Of a stretch of 37,928 bases of DNA, positions 8,595 to 16,779 are shown piece after piece. The stretch comes from Methylicorpusculum sp. (GTDB taxonomy: Bacteria; Pseudomonadota; Gammaproteobacteria; Methylococcales; Methylomonadaceae), in the NCBI RefSeq assembly GCF_030651835.1, contig NZ_JAUSBX010000075.1, positions 1 through 37,928 of the forward strand. The letters run 5' to 3'. The notes beneath the pieces were generated by a model. That model was not told where the DNA came from. It saw only the letters and a program-made list of their open reading frames with translations, and did no database searches. How positions within the stretch are numbered: the first letter of the stretch is position 1; every line of letters starts with the position of its first letter. The position numbers and the translations under genes were made by a program.

Positions 8595-9176
8595 TTACTC
8601 AACAACTTCTGCTTTTTCTATCACGATATCCGTTTTGGGGACGTCCTGATGCATGCCTTTATTGCCGGTAGGTTGAGTGGCCATCGCTTCAACGACGTCC
8701 ATACCGTCGATGACTTCGCCGAATACCGCATAACCCCAACCATTGGGCGTTGGGCTTGAATAGTCCAGAAATGAATTATCTTTCAGGTTGATAAAAAATT
8801 GCGCGGTAGCAGAACCAGGATCTGATGTTCTAGCCATGGCTAACGTGCCTTTTTTGTTCAAAAGTCCGTTATCGGCCTCGTTTTTAATCGGTGCATGGGT
8901 GGTTTTTTGCTCAAACGCGGCATCAAAGCCACCGCCCTGAGCCATAAAGCCTGGAATCACGCGATGAAAAATCGTTCCGTTGTAAAAACCTTCTTTAACG
9001 TATGCCAGGAAATTCTCAGATGAAACCGGCGCTTTTTCAGTATTCAATTGAATGGTGATTTCGCCGAGCGTGGTTGTTAATTTAACTTTGGATTGGGTTT
9101 GAGACATCTGTTTTTCCTGTGCAAAAGGGGTTGATGTGATAGAAAGAAGCAACGCAAAAGCTAGTAAAATACGCAT
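8595..9176 (-). CDS. Secreted cyclophilin-type peptidyl-prolyl isomerase
   Basis: The protein should catalyse proline cis-trans isomerisation during folding of exported proteins. It is 193 aa with a signal peptide (about 1-19, cleavage near FA-Q), then a single cyclophilin domain with the active-site segment [15 protein letters not shown] and the later [14 protein letters not shown]. The start has a good GAAGGA ribosome site. The signal peptide favours a periplasmic PpiA-like role, although the domain also resembles cytosolic PpiB. It is divergent from cysS. Confidence 0.93.
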   Translation of the reverse strand: MRILLAFALLLSITSTPFAQEKQMSQTQSKVKLTTTLGEITIQLNTEKAPVSSENFLAYVKEGFYNGTIFHRVIPGFMAQGGGFDAAFEQKTTHAPIKNEADNGLLNKKGTLAMARTSDPGSATAQFFINLKDNSFLDYSSPTPNGWGYAVFGEVIDGMDVVEAMATQPTGNKGMHQDVPKTDIVIEKAEVVE

Positions 9177-9419
9177 TTTTTTCCTTCAAATTAGGATGAT
9201 AAACGGGCGATTCTATGTGTTTTTAGCTTGAAAGAGAAGTAGCCGCTTGGTAAATTGCTGCGATTTACAGCCTGAACCTGTCAGTAATGCCTGAATACCT
9301 CAAAGTCTGATGATCAAATAAGTTGATGGTTCGATTATTTTGTATCGACCCAAGGCATTGAAACACTTAAACTGCTTTTAATTTTCGGCCAGGACTGCTC
9401 CTCTAACTTAATCACGCTC

Positions 9420-10811
9420 ATGATAAAAATTCACAACACGCTCACACGTCAAAAAGAAGAATTCAAACCTCGTGAAGCCGGAAAAGCCGGCATGTACGTC
9501 TGCGGCATGACGGTTTATGACTATTGTCATGTCGGTCACGCCAGAGTGATGGTGGTTTTTGACACGGTAGCCCGCTACTTTCGCCACAGCGGCTATCAAT
9601 TGACTTATGTAAGAAATATTACCGACATTGACGACAAAATCATCAAGCGTGCCCAGGAAAACAATGAGGATTTTGCTGAACTGACCCAGCGTTATATTGA
9701 CGCGATGCATGAGGATGAAAGAGCCCTCTCGGTGCTTCCGCCTGATCATGAACCACGAGCAACTCAATCCATTGGCGATATTATCGCCATGATTGAAAAA
9801 CTGCTGGACAAGGGTTTGGCCTATGTCGGGCAGAATGGCGATGTTTTTTATTCGGTTGCCAAATTCGAAAATTACGGCCAATTATCCGGTAAAAACCTGG
9901 CCGATCTCCAGGCAGGAGAACGGGTTGACGTTGATGCGGCCAAACAGGATCCGCTGGACTTTGTCTTATGGAAAATGGCAAAACCCACCGAACCGGCCTG
10001 GCCGTCGCCCTGGGGATTGGGAAGACCTGGGTGGCATATAGAATGTTCGGCCATGTCGACCTGCTGTTTGGGTAATCATTTTGACATCCACGGTGGTGGA
10101 ATGGATTTGCAGTTCCCGCATCATGAAAACGAAATCGCACAATCCGAAGGTGCTACCGGTGAAAAGTTTGTCAATTACTGGATGCACAACGGATTTGTCC
10201 GTATCAATGAAGAAAAGATGTCCAAATCCCTGGGCAACTTTTTTACCGTTAAGGAAGTGCTGAAAAGCTATCGGCCTGAAGTAATTCGTTTTTTTATTCT
10301 TTCCAGTCATTACCGAAGCCCGTTGAACTACTCGGATGAACATCTGGATGAAGCGGCAACGGCTTTAACCCGAATCTATAATGCTTTACGCGGCGTTGAC
10401 GCCACGGGAACAGATCTGCTGCAAACTTATCAGCTTCGATTTGAACAAGCTATGGATGATGATTTCAATACACCTGTAGCTTTAGCCGTTTTATTTGATC
10501 TGGCCCGGGAACTGAATAAAGCCAAAGATACCGATCAAACACAAGCAAACGCCCTGGCATCTTCGCTTAAAACCTTAGGTGGAATCCTGGGCATTCTCTC
10601 AGACGATCCGGAAGCTTTTTTGCAACAAACTGACGGCGACGATCAAAACCAACTCTCTCCTGCCGTGATCGAAGAAAAAATCCAAGCCAGAATTGATGCA
10701 AAAAAGAACAAGAACTGGGCAATCGCCGACCAGATTCGTGACGAACTAAAACAACAGGGCGTTATTCTGGAAGATGCGCCGGGCGGCATAACCACATGGC
10801 GCCGAGAATAG
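9420..10811 (+). CDS. cysS: Cysteinyl-tRNA synthetase
   Basis: This class I synthetase charges tRNA-Cys in the cytosol. The 463-aa protein has C28 and the HVGH form of the HIGH motif (37-40), the WHIEC segment (about 205-209), HHENE (about 234-238) for the active-site zinc, and KMSKS (266-270). The C-terminal helical domain ends with the [10 protein letters not shown]-type segment (here [10 protein letters not shown]). Its length is close to E. coli CysRS (461 aa). It is followed by the cyclohydrolase gene 52 bp downstream on the same strand. Confidence 0.98.
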   Translation: MIKIHNTLTRQKEEFKPREAGKAGMYVCGMTVYDYCHVGHARVMVVFDTVARYFRHSGYQLTYVRNITDIDDKIIKRAQENNEDFAELTQRYIDAMHEDERALSVLPPDHEPRATQSIGDIIAMIEKLLDKGLAYVGQNGDVFYSVAKFENYGQLSGKNLADLQAGERVDVDAAKQDPLDFVLWKMAKPTEPAWPSPWGLGRPGWHIECSAMSTCCLGNHFDIHGGGMDLQFPHHENEIAQSEGATGEKFVNYWMHNGFVRINEEKMSKSLGNFFTVKEVLKSYRPEVIRFFILSSHYRSPLNYSDEHLDEAATALTRIYNALRGVDATGTDLLQTYQLRFEQAMDDDFNTPVALAVLFDLARELNKAKDTDQTQANALASSLKTLGGILGILSDDPEAFLQQTDGDDQNQLSPAVIEEKIQARIDAKKNKNWAIADQIRDELKQQGVILEDAPGGITTWRRE

Positions 10812-10863
10812 CCTTGCTTTTAAATGAAATATTGACTCAATTGATTAAAATTCATTCATAGCC

Positions 10864-11493
10864 ATGACCGATATCAAAGACAAAACGCTTCACTTATTTC
10901 TCGATGAACTGGCCAGCAAAACCCCTACACCAGGTGGAGGCAGCGCTGCGGCCTTTATGGGAGCCCAATCGGCAGCGCTAACCAGCATGGTATGTAACTT
11001 AACGCTGGGAAAACCAAAGTACTCAGCCGTTGAAACCGACATGCAACAATTACTGGAACAGTCCGAAGTACTTAGACAGCAACTGACCGGCATGATAAAA
11101 GCCGATATTGAAGTCTTTGACCGGTTAATGGCAGCTTATGGCCTACCCAAGGACAGTGACGAACAAATAGCGGCTAGAAGCGAATCTATTCAAAAGCAGT
11201 TAAAAGAAGCGACGCTAGTGCCCATGGCATGCGCCCGAGCCTGCGCCTCGGCGATCGAGCTTAGCCGGATTGCAGCTGAAAAAGGTAATCTGGGTGTAAT
11301 CAGCGATGCCGGTGTCGCTGCCATGGCGGGTTATGCCGGCCTGAAAAGCGCTGCACTCAATGTCTATATCAATGCAGGCAGCCTTAAGGACAAGGAATTT
11401 GCAGAACAAGTGCTAAAAGAACTGGAAGAAATCCTTAAATTTTCCAGCTCTGAAGCAGAAGATGTTTATCGTATTGTAAAAGAAAAACTTTAA
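10864..11493 (+). CDS. fchA: Cyclodeaminase/cyclohydrolase family protein, FchA-like
   Basis: Members of this family hydrolyse methenyl-tetrahydrofolate to formyl-tetrahydrofolate, or act as formimino-THF cyclodeaminase. The 209-aa all-helical protein contains the family signature TPTPGGGSAAAFMGA (about 20-34), plus SDAGVAAMAGYAGLKSA later. No formiminotransferase domain is fused and no histidine-degradation gene is nearby, so a one-carbon role (FchA) is more likely than histidine breakdown. That fits a methylotroph, but the exact substrate is inferred. It may be co-transcribed with cysS. Confidence 0.8.
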   Translation: MTDIKDKTLHLFLDELASKTPTPGGGSAAAFMGAQSAALTSMVCNLTLGKPKYSAVETDMQQLLEQSEVLRQQLTGMIKADIEVFDRLMAAYGLPKDSDEQIAARSESIQKQLKEATLVPMACARACASAIELSRIAAEKGNLGVISDAGVAAMAGYAGLKSAALNVYINAGSLKDKEFAEQVLKELEEILKFSSSEAEDVYRIVKEKL

Positions 11494-11836
11494 GCCAAAT
11501 ATACAGCTCTTTTTTTAGAGGATTTTGCTGTCAACGAAGTGTCAACAATCTTACTCTGCATGATCGAAAAAACGTCTAATTTCCAGAAGATGCAGGGCGT
11601 ATTTGGAGAGGAAAACGGCAGCGGGAAGCAGCCGTCTATGCCAGCGTCGGGGTTCCCATTGATCCTCGACGACAGGCACGTCCTGCAACTTCTAACAATG
11701 CAACGTTCGTATTAGTAGTTGAATGGTTTTCAACGCCGTCCATGGCTTCTGGATCCCCGAAATCCGTGCTGGAGCGATACCCACTATTAGCGCAAACAGT
11801 GCCTTTAACAATGCCCAATAAAACCTAAAATAGTTG
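11494..11836. other. Intergenic region between fchA and the tRNA operon
   Basis: There is no gene here. Just after fchA a weak nested hairpin (11503-11531) surrounds a T-rich loop and might end transcription. The rest holds a degenerate member of repeat family A at 11705-11817, then the tRNA promoter begins. Confidence 0.6.
11705..11817. repeat. Dispersed repeat family A, diverged member
   Basis: The order of segments matches copy 1: a TTAGTAGTTGAA start, CAACGCC, GTCCATGGCTTCTGGA, a GCGATACCCACT segment, then GCGCAAACAGTGCC. It lacks the CCGGCATGGATTGCCGG hairpin and has many substitutions, so it looks old and internally deleted. It lies between fchA and the tRNA operon. Confidence 0.65.
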
Positions 11837-11865
11837 TTGACGAAACTAATTGGGATCGCTAATAT
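11837..11865 (+). promoter_or_regulatory. Sigma-70 promoter of the tRNA operon
   Basis: TTGACG (11837-11842) and TAATAT (11860-11865) are separated by exactly 17 bp, a strong sigma-70 arrangement. It lies about 56 bp before tRNA-Pro. The leader contains a perfect hairpin, GCTTAG-CTAA-CTAAGC, at 11884-11899. This could be a processing signal for the tRNA precursor. Confidence 0.75.
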
Positions 11866-11921
11866 ATGCAGCTCTTCAGGGGTGCTTAGCTAACTAAGCC
11901 AAAGCAATTTTTGAAGGTATT

Positions 11922-11998
11922 CGGGGTATAGCGCAGTCTGGTAGCGCGCCTGCTTTGGGAGCAGGATGTCGGGGGTTCGAATCCCTCTACCCCGACCA
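11922..11998 (+). tRNA. tRNA-Pro (TGG)
   Basis: This is a 77-nt gene with the 3' CCA encoded. The acceptor stem CGGGGTA pairs with TACCCCG. The anticodon loop CTTTGGGAG gives TGG, and the T loop GGTTCGAATC is standard. It is first in a Pro-Arg-His operon. Confidence 0.97.
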
Positions 11999-12002
11999 TA
12001 CT

Positions 12003-12079
12003 GCGCTTGTAGCTCAGCTGGATAGAGCATCGGCCTTCTAAGCCGAGGGTCGCAGGTTCGAGTCCTGCCAAGCGTACCA
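12003..12079 (+). tRNA. tRNA-Arg (TCT)
   Basis: This is a 77-nt gene with an encoded CCA. The acceptor stem GCGCTTG pairs with CAAGCGT, with G-T at the terminal pair. The anticodon loop reads CTTCTAA, giving TCT. It begins four bases after tRNA-Pro, so the two are cut from one precursor. Confidence 0.97.
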
Positions 12080-12113
12080 TTTCTTGCAGAAACTCCCTCA
12101 TTAGATTCATTAT

Positions 12114-12190
12114 GGTGAGCGTAGCTCAGTTGGTAGAGCCCCGGATTGTGATTCCGGTTGTCGCGGGTTCGAGCCCCGTCGCCCACCCCA
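12114..12190 (+). tRNA. tRNA-His (GTG)
   Basis: The anticodon is GTG in the loop ATTGTGATT. The extra G(-1) at 12114 pairs with discriminator C73, as required for HisRS recognition, and CCA is encoded. The acceptor arm has an apparent A4-C69 mismatch (GTGAGCG against CGCCCAC) where a G-C pair is usual. The rest of the fold is normal. Confidence 0.96.
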
Positions 12191-12403
12191 CCAAATCAAT
12201 TCTCCCAGCTCCTGTTTATCTCCTTGAAGATAATTCTAAAGGAAATTTACTTATCCTCCTCTCAATATTGACCGATCAATTCATCTGCTTCTCCTATTTT
12301 TTGAAAGCCGCGAAACATCGCTTAAAACCCACCCAGATCTCGTCTTTTCAATCCTGAACAGGTGGAGCGACACTTTTTACCATTAATCCTTAACTTATCA
12401 ACC

Positions 12404-13123
12404 TCAGTCCGAGAGATAATACTCAACTGTGGATACGACTCGTATCTTTTTGATATGGGGATTGTTGGTATCTCTTGGTTCTATGGAAAACTGACCTTGT
12501 GATGCCTGCTTGATTTTACCTAACTGACTGCTTGAATCTTCTGCAAATTTTTGCGCTACTTCTCTGGCTTTGGTTGTTGCTTCCTGAATCATTTCCGGTT
12601 TGACTTGATTGAGCTGGGAATAAATATATTCGGTTTGACTTTGAAATCCCCCGGCACTAAATACTATGCCTTGTTTTCCCAAATTCCCTAGCCCGTTCAT
12701 CAGCGATCTAATCAAACCGACATTAGTTGAATAGACGGTTACCGCCTGCTGAGCCGAAAATCTGAACTCGGCCCTGGTCGAATCACCATAACTTTGCGCG
12801 GATTTATCAGTAATCGCCGGGGTGGATACCGATATTTCGGCATCACTGATTCCGGCTTTGTTTAAATATTCCCGGATCTTTTGCGTGCTACCTTCCAGTG
12901 AAACATAGAGCTTTTCCAGCTCGTTTCCGGCTTCAGTAAATTGAATCGGCCAAATGACAATGTCAGCCGGAAACTCTCGCTCAGAAAGCCCTTTAACGGT
13001 GACAGTGCGTTCGTACTCCTTAAATTTGATAGCGGCGTTTCCCAGCAAATAACCCAACGCTGACAAACCTAGAAAAATAAATAAGCCTAAAACCAATGCA
13101 CTGGAACTTTTGATCTGATACAT
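12404..13123 (-). CDS. SIMPL-domain (DUF541) protein
   Basis: This envelope protein of unknown cellular role belongs to the SIMPL/YggE group. I chose ATG 13123 (239 aa, starting MYQIKSSS) because GGAG lies nine bases upstream; a GTG at 13138 would add five residues. It has an N-terminal membrane segment (about 7-30), then a long periplasmic SIMPL domain with VTVKGLSEREFPAD and repeated alpha/beta segments. The C-terminus ends VVSTVEYYLSD. Known relatives are linked to oxidative-stress phenotypes, but nothing here shows the function. Confidence 0.85.
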   Translation of the reverse strand: MYQIKSSSALVLGLFIFLGLSALGYLLGNAAIKFKEYERTVTVKGLSEREFPADIVIWPIQFTEAGNELEKLYVSLEGSTQKIREYLNKAGISDAEISVSTPAITDKSAQSYGDSTRAEFRFSAQQAVTVYSTNVGLIRSLMNGLGNLGKQGIVFSAGGFQSQTEYIYSQLNQVKPEMIQEATTKAREVAQKFAEDSSSQLGKIKQASQGQFSIEPRDTNNPHIKKIRVVSTVEYYLSD

Positions 13124-13138
13124 AGCAATGAACTCCAC

Positions 13139-13476
13139 TCTTGGTTGATTACTGATGAATATGTTGCGCTACTTTATCTTAAAAATCATTTTTTTACGCA
13201 ACCGCAAATGACATTTACCGTTTCAAAACAAGACAACGTGCTCATCGGAATTTACACTTTTTTGCTAGTCGTAAGTATTCGTACGGATTTTTTTTTGCTT
13301 GTGTTTATGGTCCAATTCTAACCCAAGGGGATACCCTCGCATGGGTTGACAGACCAAGACCTTAAACCAGGAACATCGGGAATCAGGCGAGGAAAAGGCC
13401 GCTTTATTACTATAGCGAGCCCCCTGAGTAAAAGCGCATCAAGATTCTGATGCTTCTAATCCAGAGGAGGCAAGTT
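13139..13476. other. Intergenic leader upstream of the 106-aa gene
   Basis: No gene is visible. The stretch carries several possible RNA structures on the plus strand: an AACCCA/TGGGTT hairpin with an inner AGGG/CCCT stem near 13319-13347, and a perfect GCATCA-N6-TGATGC hairpin at 13436-13453, just before the ribosome site. These may form a structured 5' leader. I do not recognise a known riboswitch class. Confidence 0.45.
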
Positions 13477-13797
13477 ATGGACTCGTATTATGATTTATTC
13501 GAAATTGCCAACGTCATACATGATTTCTGGCTTATTGATGCCGAGTCTTATCAGAAAAAGTACCACACCAGCGAAGGCAAACCATTGACACCCGGCTTTT
13601 ATATCGTCAACTGGCCTGAAACGATCCAGGATAGACGCTTTAACGAACACGCCGAGTTTCACGGCCCGTTCAATTCACGAAAGGAAGCCCAGGCATCACT
13701 TGAATGGATGGACAAGGTCTACCGCAACTTTCTCAATCGCATCTCGGCCAACCATCTTCGCTGCAGAACGCAACTTCAGGATATGGTTACACAGTAA
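13477..13797 (+). CDS. Conserved-looking hypothetical protein (106 aa)
   Basis: I do not recognise this protein. The start at ATG 13477 is supported by a strong AGAGGAGG ribosome site ending six bases upstream; an earlier in-frame ATG at 13450 lacks one. The product is soluble and acidic to neutral, rich in aromatic residues, with PGFYIVNWPETIQDRRFNEHAEFHGPF in the middle. It has no signal peptide or membrane segment. Normal codon use and the good start make it a real gene. A perfect 10-bp hairpin follows it. Confidence 0.75.
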   Translation: MDSYYDLFEIANVIHDFWLIDAESYQKKYHTSEGKPLTPGFYIVNWPETIQDRRFNEHAEFHGPFNSRKEAQASLEWMDKVYRNFLNRISANHLRCRTQLQDMVTQ

Positions 13798-13801
13798 GCC
13801 C

Positions 13802-13841
13802 AAGCACTCAGCCATGCCTTGTTTTGCCTGACTGAGTGCTT
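13802..13841. terminator. Hairpin between convergent genes
   Basis: AAGCACTCAG (13802-13811) and CTGAGTGCTT (13832-13841) are perfect 10-bp inverted arms with a 20-base loop. It lies between the ends of the 106-aa gene and the HerA-like gene and could serve both strands. No long T-run is present. Confidence 0.55.
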
Positions 13842-13877
13842 CACCGCCATTCTACCCGGAAATGCGTTTGGTCTTTT

Positions 13878-15341
13878 TCAGCGCTTTCCGCCCAATAAAG
13901 AGCCCATTAAGCCGCGAACAATTTGGCGGCCCAACTGAGACCCTATTGTCCGGACAGCGCTCTTGACCAAAGCTTCTCCGACACTTTGCCGGTTAGATGA
14001 TGCCGAACGCGGAGCGGCCACTTTGGACGTATCGCGCCTGACTTGTTCTTGAAAATCCTGCTGTTCGGCCTTTTGTTTTAAAAGCTCATAAGCTGACTCA
14101 CGGTCGACTTCCTGATCGTATCGCCCTTTGTAAGGCGACCGGCCGATCATTTCAACCCGTTGTTCTGGTGAGAGAGGCCCGATTTGTGATTCGGGCGGCT
14201 TAATCAAAATACGCTCGACAGGCGTTGGACTTCCATCTTTATTCAACACCGAAACCAGCGCTTCACCGGTTTTTAGTTCCTGCAAAGCCGTTTCAACGTC
14301 AATCGCAGGATTCGCTCTGAAAGTCTCTGAAACACTTTTAAGCACCTTCCGGTCAGCCGGAGTAAATGCCCGGATCGCATGCTGAATTTTCAACCCCATC
14401 TGGCCGAGTATGGGACCTGGAATATCCAATGGACTTTGGCTGATAAAATAGACGCCGACACCTTTGGAACGAATCAACCTGACGATTTGCTCAATTTTGT
14501 CTATAAGCACCTTGGGCGCTTCTTTAAACAGCAAATGCGCCTCATCAAAAAACAAGACCAATTTCGGCCGGTCGCTATCGCCTACTTCAGGCAAGGTTTC
14601 AAATAACTCGGATAGCATCCACAACAAAAAAGTCGCATAGAGCCTGGGGGATTTATTAGCAAGCTCGGTTGCATCAAGAAGACTGATCACACCGTTGCCC
14701 GAAAAATCGGTTTTACAAAAATCATCGACCTTAACGGCGGGTTCAGCAAAAAAACGCTCCGCACCCTGCTCTGCCAATACTAACAGCCGCCTTTGGATGG
14801 AACCAATGCTGGCTGGGGCTATATTGCCGTACTCCCTGGAAAGAGAGGATGCATTTTCGCCCATCCACGTCAGTAAAGATCTCAAATCTTTAAGATCCAA
14901 TAACAATAACCCCTCATCATCGGCTATTTTGAAACAGCTGTAGATGACTCCGGTTTGCGTTTCATTCAATTCCAGCAGATTGCTGAGCAGCAATGGCCCC
15001 AGATCCGACAATGCGGTTCTCACCGGATGGCCGTTTTTTCCGAAAATATCCCAAAAAACGGTCGGATTACCTCGAAATTGAAAATCCTGAATACCGATCA
15101 CGGCCAATCGTTCGGAAATTTTGTCATGAGCTTTGCCCGGATTGGCAATCCCCGATAAATCACCTTTGATATCGGCCAAAAAAACCGGAACACCGAGCTT
15201 TGAAAACCCCTCAGCCAGGACTTGCAAGGTCACTGTTTTGCCCGTACCGGTTGCACCTGCGATAACACCGTGACGGTTCGCAATAGCCGCATCCATAATA
15301 AGCTGACTTCCCTGGTTGCCGCCGATAAATAATGTTTTCAT
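13878..15341 (-). CDS. HerA-like helicase-domain ATPase (DUF853, YjgR family)
   Basis: This is a 487-aa P-loop ATPase of the HerA/FtsK-related DUF853 family, whose E. coli member is YjgR (about 500 aa). The Walker A motif is GATGTGKT (29-36), and the Walker B segment is LVLFFDEAHLLF with an acidic DEAH. An arginine-rich stretch, RLIRSKGVGVYFISQSP, follows. The C-terminal tail is basic and glycine-rich (VRGLMGSLLGGKR). The physiological role is poorly defined; DNA translocation is inferred from the fold. It stands alone, with no NurA-type nuclease beside it. Confidence 0.9.
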   Translation of the reverse strand: MKTLFIGGNQGSQLIMDAAIANRHGVIAGATGTGKTVTLQVLAEGFSKLGVPVFLADIKGDLSGIANPGKAHDKISERLAVIGIQDFQFRGNPTVFWDIFGKNGHPVRTALSDLGPLLLSNLLELNETQTGVIYSCFKIADDEGLLLLDLKDLRSLLTWMGENASSLSREYGNIAPASIGSIQRRLLVLAEQGAERFFAEPAVKVDDFCKTDFSGNGVISLLDATELANKSPRLYATFLLWMLSELFETLPEVGDSDRPKLVLFFDEAHLLFKEAPKVLIDKIEQIVRLIRSKGVGVYFISQSPLDIPGPILGQMGLKIQHAIRAFTPADRKVLKSVSETFRANPAIDVETALQELKTGEALVSVLNKDGSPTPVERILIKPPESQIGPLSPEQRVEMIGRSPYKGRYDQEVDRESAYELLKQKAEQQDFQEQVRRDTSKVAAPRSASSNRQSVGEALVKSAVRTIGSQLGRQIVRGLMGSLLGGKR

Positions 15342-15496
15342 AGCCTCTCTTTTCCTGTGCTAAACTCGAATCGTTGCTAATGCTAACACATCACCCCTAT
15401 CGGCCCAACCTTAGCCAGGTAGACCTAATTTGTAACGCTGGAAACCCGTCTTGACCGCGTAAAATCCCTTCAACAAACCGCTTTTCAATCAACGCC

Positions 15497-15934
15497 ATGA
15501 ACTTCTGGGAAACTAAAAAATTAGCTGACATGAACCTGCAGGAATGGGAATCACTGTGCGATGGGTGTGGCCGCTGCTGCCTCAACAAACTCGAAGATGA
15601 AGACACCGGCGATATTTATTACACGAATGCGGCCTGTAAACTTCTGGATTTAACAAGCTGCCGTTGCAGCCACTACGAAACCCGCTTGCAGCGGGTGCCC
15701 GAATGCATGGATCTGACAGGAAGCAATTTACAAAAAGCCCTAAACTGGCTGCCGTCGACCTGCGCTTACCGGTTGCTGGCAGAAGGTAAAGAACTTTTCG
15801 ACTGGCACCCCTTGATATCGGGTAGTCCGAAGAGCGTCATTGATGCGGGGATTTCGGTTGTAGATTATGCCGTTTCAGAAACGGAAGTGGCTGAGGATGA
15901 TCTGGAAGATCACATTATTGAAGATTTCGATTGA
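15497..15934 (+). CDS. YcgN/UPF0260 cysteine-cluster protein
   Basis: This 145-aa soluble protein carries the CxxCxxCC metal-binding pattern CDGCGRCC (21-28), then more cysteines at 47, 55, 57 and 70. It is close in length to E. coli YcgN. The family probably binds zinc or an Fe-S cluster, and its function is not established. The acidic C-terminus is rich in D and E. It is divergent from the HerA-like gene and convergent with the Uma2 gene. Confidence 0.88.
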   Translation: MNFWETKKLADMNLQEWESLCDGCGRCCLNKLEDEDTGDIYYTNAACKLLDLTSCRCSHYETRLQRVPECMDLTGSNLQKALNWLPSTCAYRLLAEGKELFDWHPLISGSPKSVIDAGISVVDYAVSETEVAEDDLEDHIIEDFD

Positions 15935-15959
15935 TGTACTGACGCCAAAAGCATACTTG

Positions 15960-15993
15960 CCAATTGAAGCTTTTTGAAAGCAGCTCCAATTGG
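15960..15993. terminator. Nested hairpin between convergent genes
   Basis: CCAATTG (15960-15966) pairs with CAATTGG (15987-15993). Inside it, GCTTT-TTG-AAAGC (15969-15981) forms a second stem. It lies between the stops of the YcgN-type and Uma2 genes, so it may terminate transcription from either side. Confidence 0.5.
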
Positions 15994-16002
15994 GCATATG
16001 TT

Positions 16003-16578
16003 TTATCCTGTCTGCACGACGGGCACCCAGAGATCGTTCATCGTCAAACTGACTTCGGCGAACGGAGGCGCATTAACCACATCATCATTTTGCCAGGTAT
16101 GCTCGAGAAGCCAATGACAATCCAACAAGCGATAGACTTCCAGTGTTCTGGCATCAGGATCAACCAGCCACAACCATGACACTTCGTTTTGAGCATAAAT
16201 CGGCATTTTGACAGCCCGATCGATTCGGGCCGTTCCGGGCGATAAAACTTCGCATATCCAATCAGGGGCAACACTGAAATAGGCTTCTTCAGGTAGATTC
16301 GGCAGTGTTGTCCGCCGCCAACCGGCCAGATCAGGAACCAGAATATCCCTGCCCAAATGCAATTCAGGTTCGAACAGAATCCACCATCCACCGGGACCGC
16401 CACGACCACGATGATAAGGACTGACATATTCATCGCCAATCACCGATGCCGCTAGAGAGTGCCGCGGCGCGGGGCGCGGCTGGGTAATCAGTTGACCATT
16501 TAAAATCTCACCGATGACATGCTCGGGCAAATCCAATAAATCCTCGTAACTCGCTAGCTGGAATGCGGGCTCATTCAT
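16003..16578 (-). CDS. Uma2 family putative endonuclease
   Basis: This 191-aa protein has the PD-(D/E)XK-like Uma2 (DUF820) fold, with an N-terminal SYEDLLDLPEH segment, the PELHLGRDILVPDLAGWRR strand with D83, and DWICEVLSPGT with E110. The family is common in cyanobacteria and patchy elsewhere. Nuclease activity is predicted from the fold, and the biological role is unknown. No transposon or restriction partner lies next to it, so it appears as a single cargo-like gene. Confidence 0.87.
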   Translation of the reverse strand: MNEPAFQLASYEDLLDLPEHVIGEILNGQLITQPRPAPRHSLAASVIGDEYVSPYHRGRGGPGGWWILFEPELHLGRDILVPDLAGWRRTTLPNLPEEAYFSVAPDWICEVLSPGTARIDRAVKMPIYAQNEVSWLWLVDPDARTLEVYRLLDCHWLLEHTWQNDDVVNAPPFAEVSLTMNDLWVPVVQTG

Positions 16579-16636
16579 CTGTCCTACCTCTCAGGATCTC
16601 GCTACACATTGCTTCCACTTTTAAAACAGGGTTTTA

Positions 16637-16690
16637 GGTAATTTATTTAATAAATCCCCCATCCCTTCTTTTTAAAAGAAAGGCAACCCT
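16637..16690. repeat. Short hairpin repeat family B, member 1
   Basis: The segment AAATCCCCCATCCCTTCTTT followed by an A/G-rich arm resembles 19755-19800 (AAATCTCCCCTAACCCCTCTTT plus a complementary arm). Both can fold on themselves. This member lies between Uma2 and lysS and has an imperfect stem. It is probably a small dispersed palindromic repeat. Confidence 0.5.
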
Positions 16691-16779
16691 CTTGTGATCC
16701 GGAATTATCCATGTACCGTAATATTTTACATGACTCTGCTTAGACTTTTATCTGTCCAATCTTGCCAAAAACGCATCGT

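Noticed and set aside
9408-9881. 157-aa frame antisense to cysS
   Set aside because: It overlaps the conserved catalytic part of cysS and shows no family features.
11503-11531. Nested ACAGC/GCTGT hairpin as the fchA terminator
   Set aside because: The stems are short with unequal internal loops, and the T-run is in the loop instead of after the stem.
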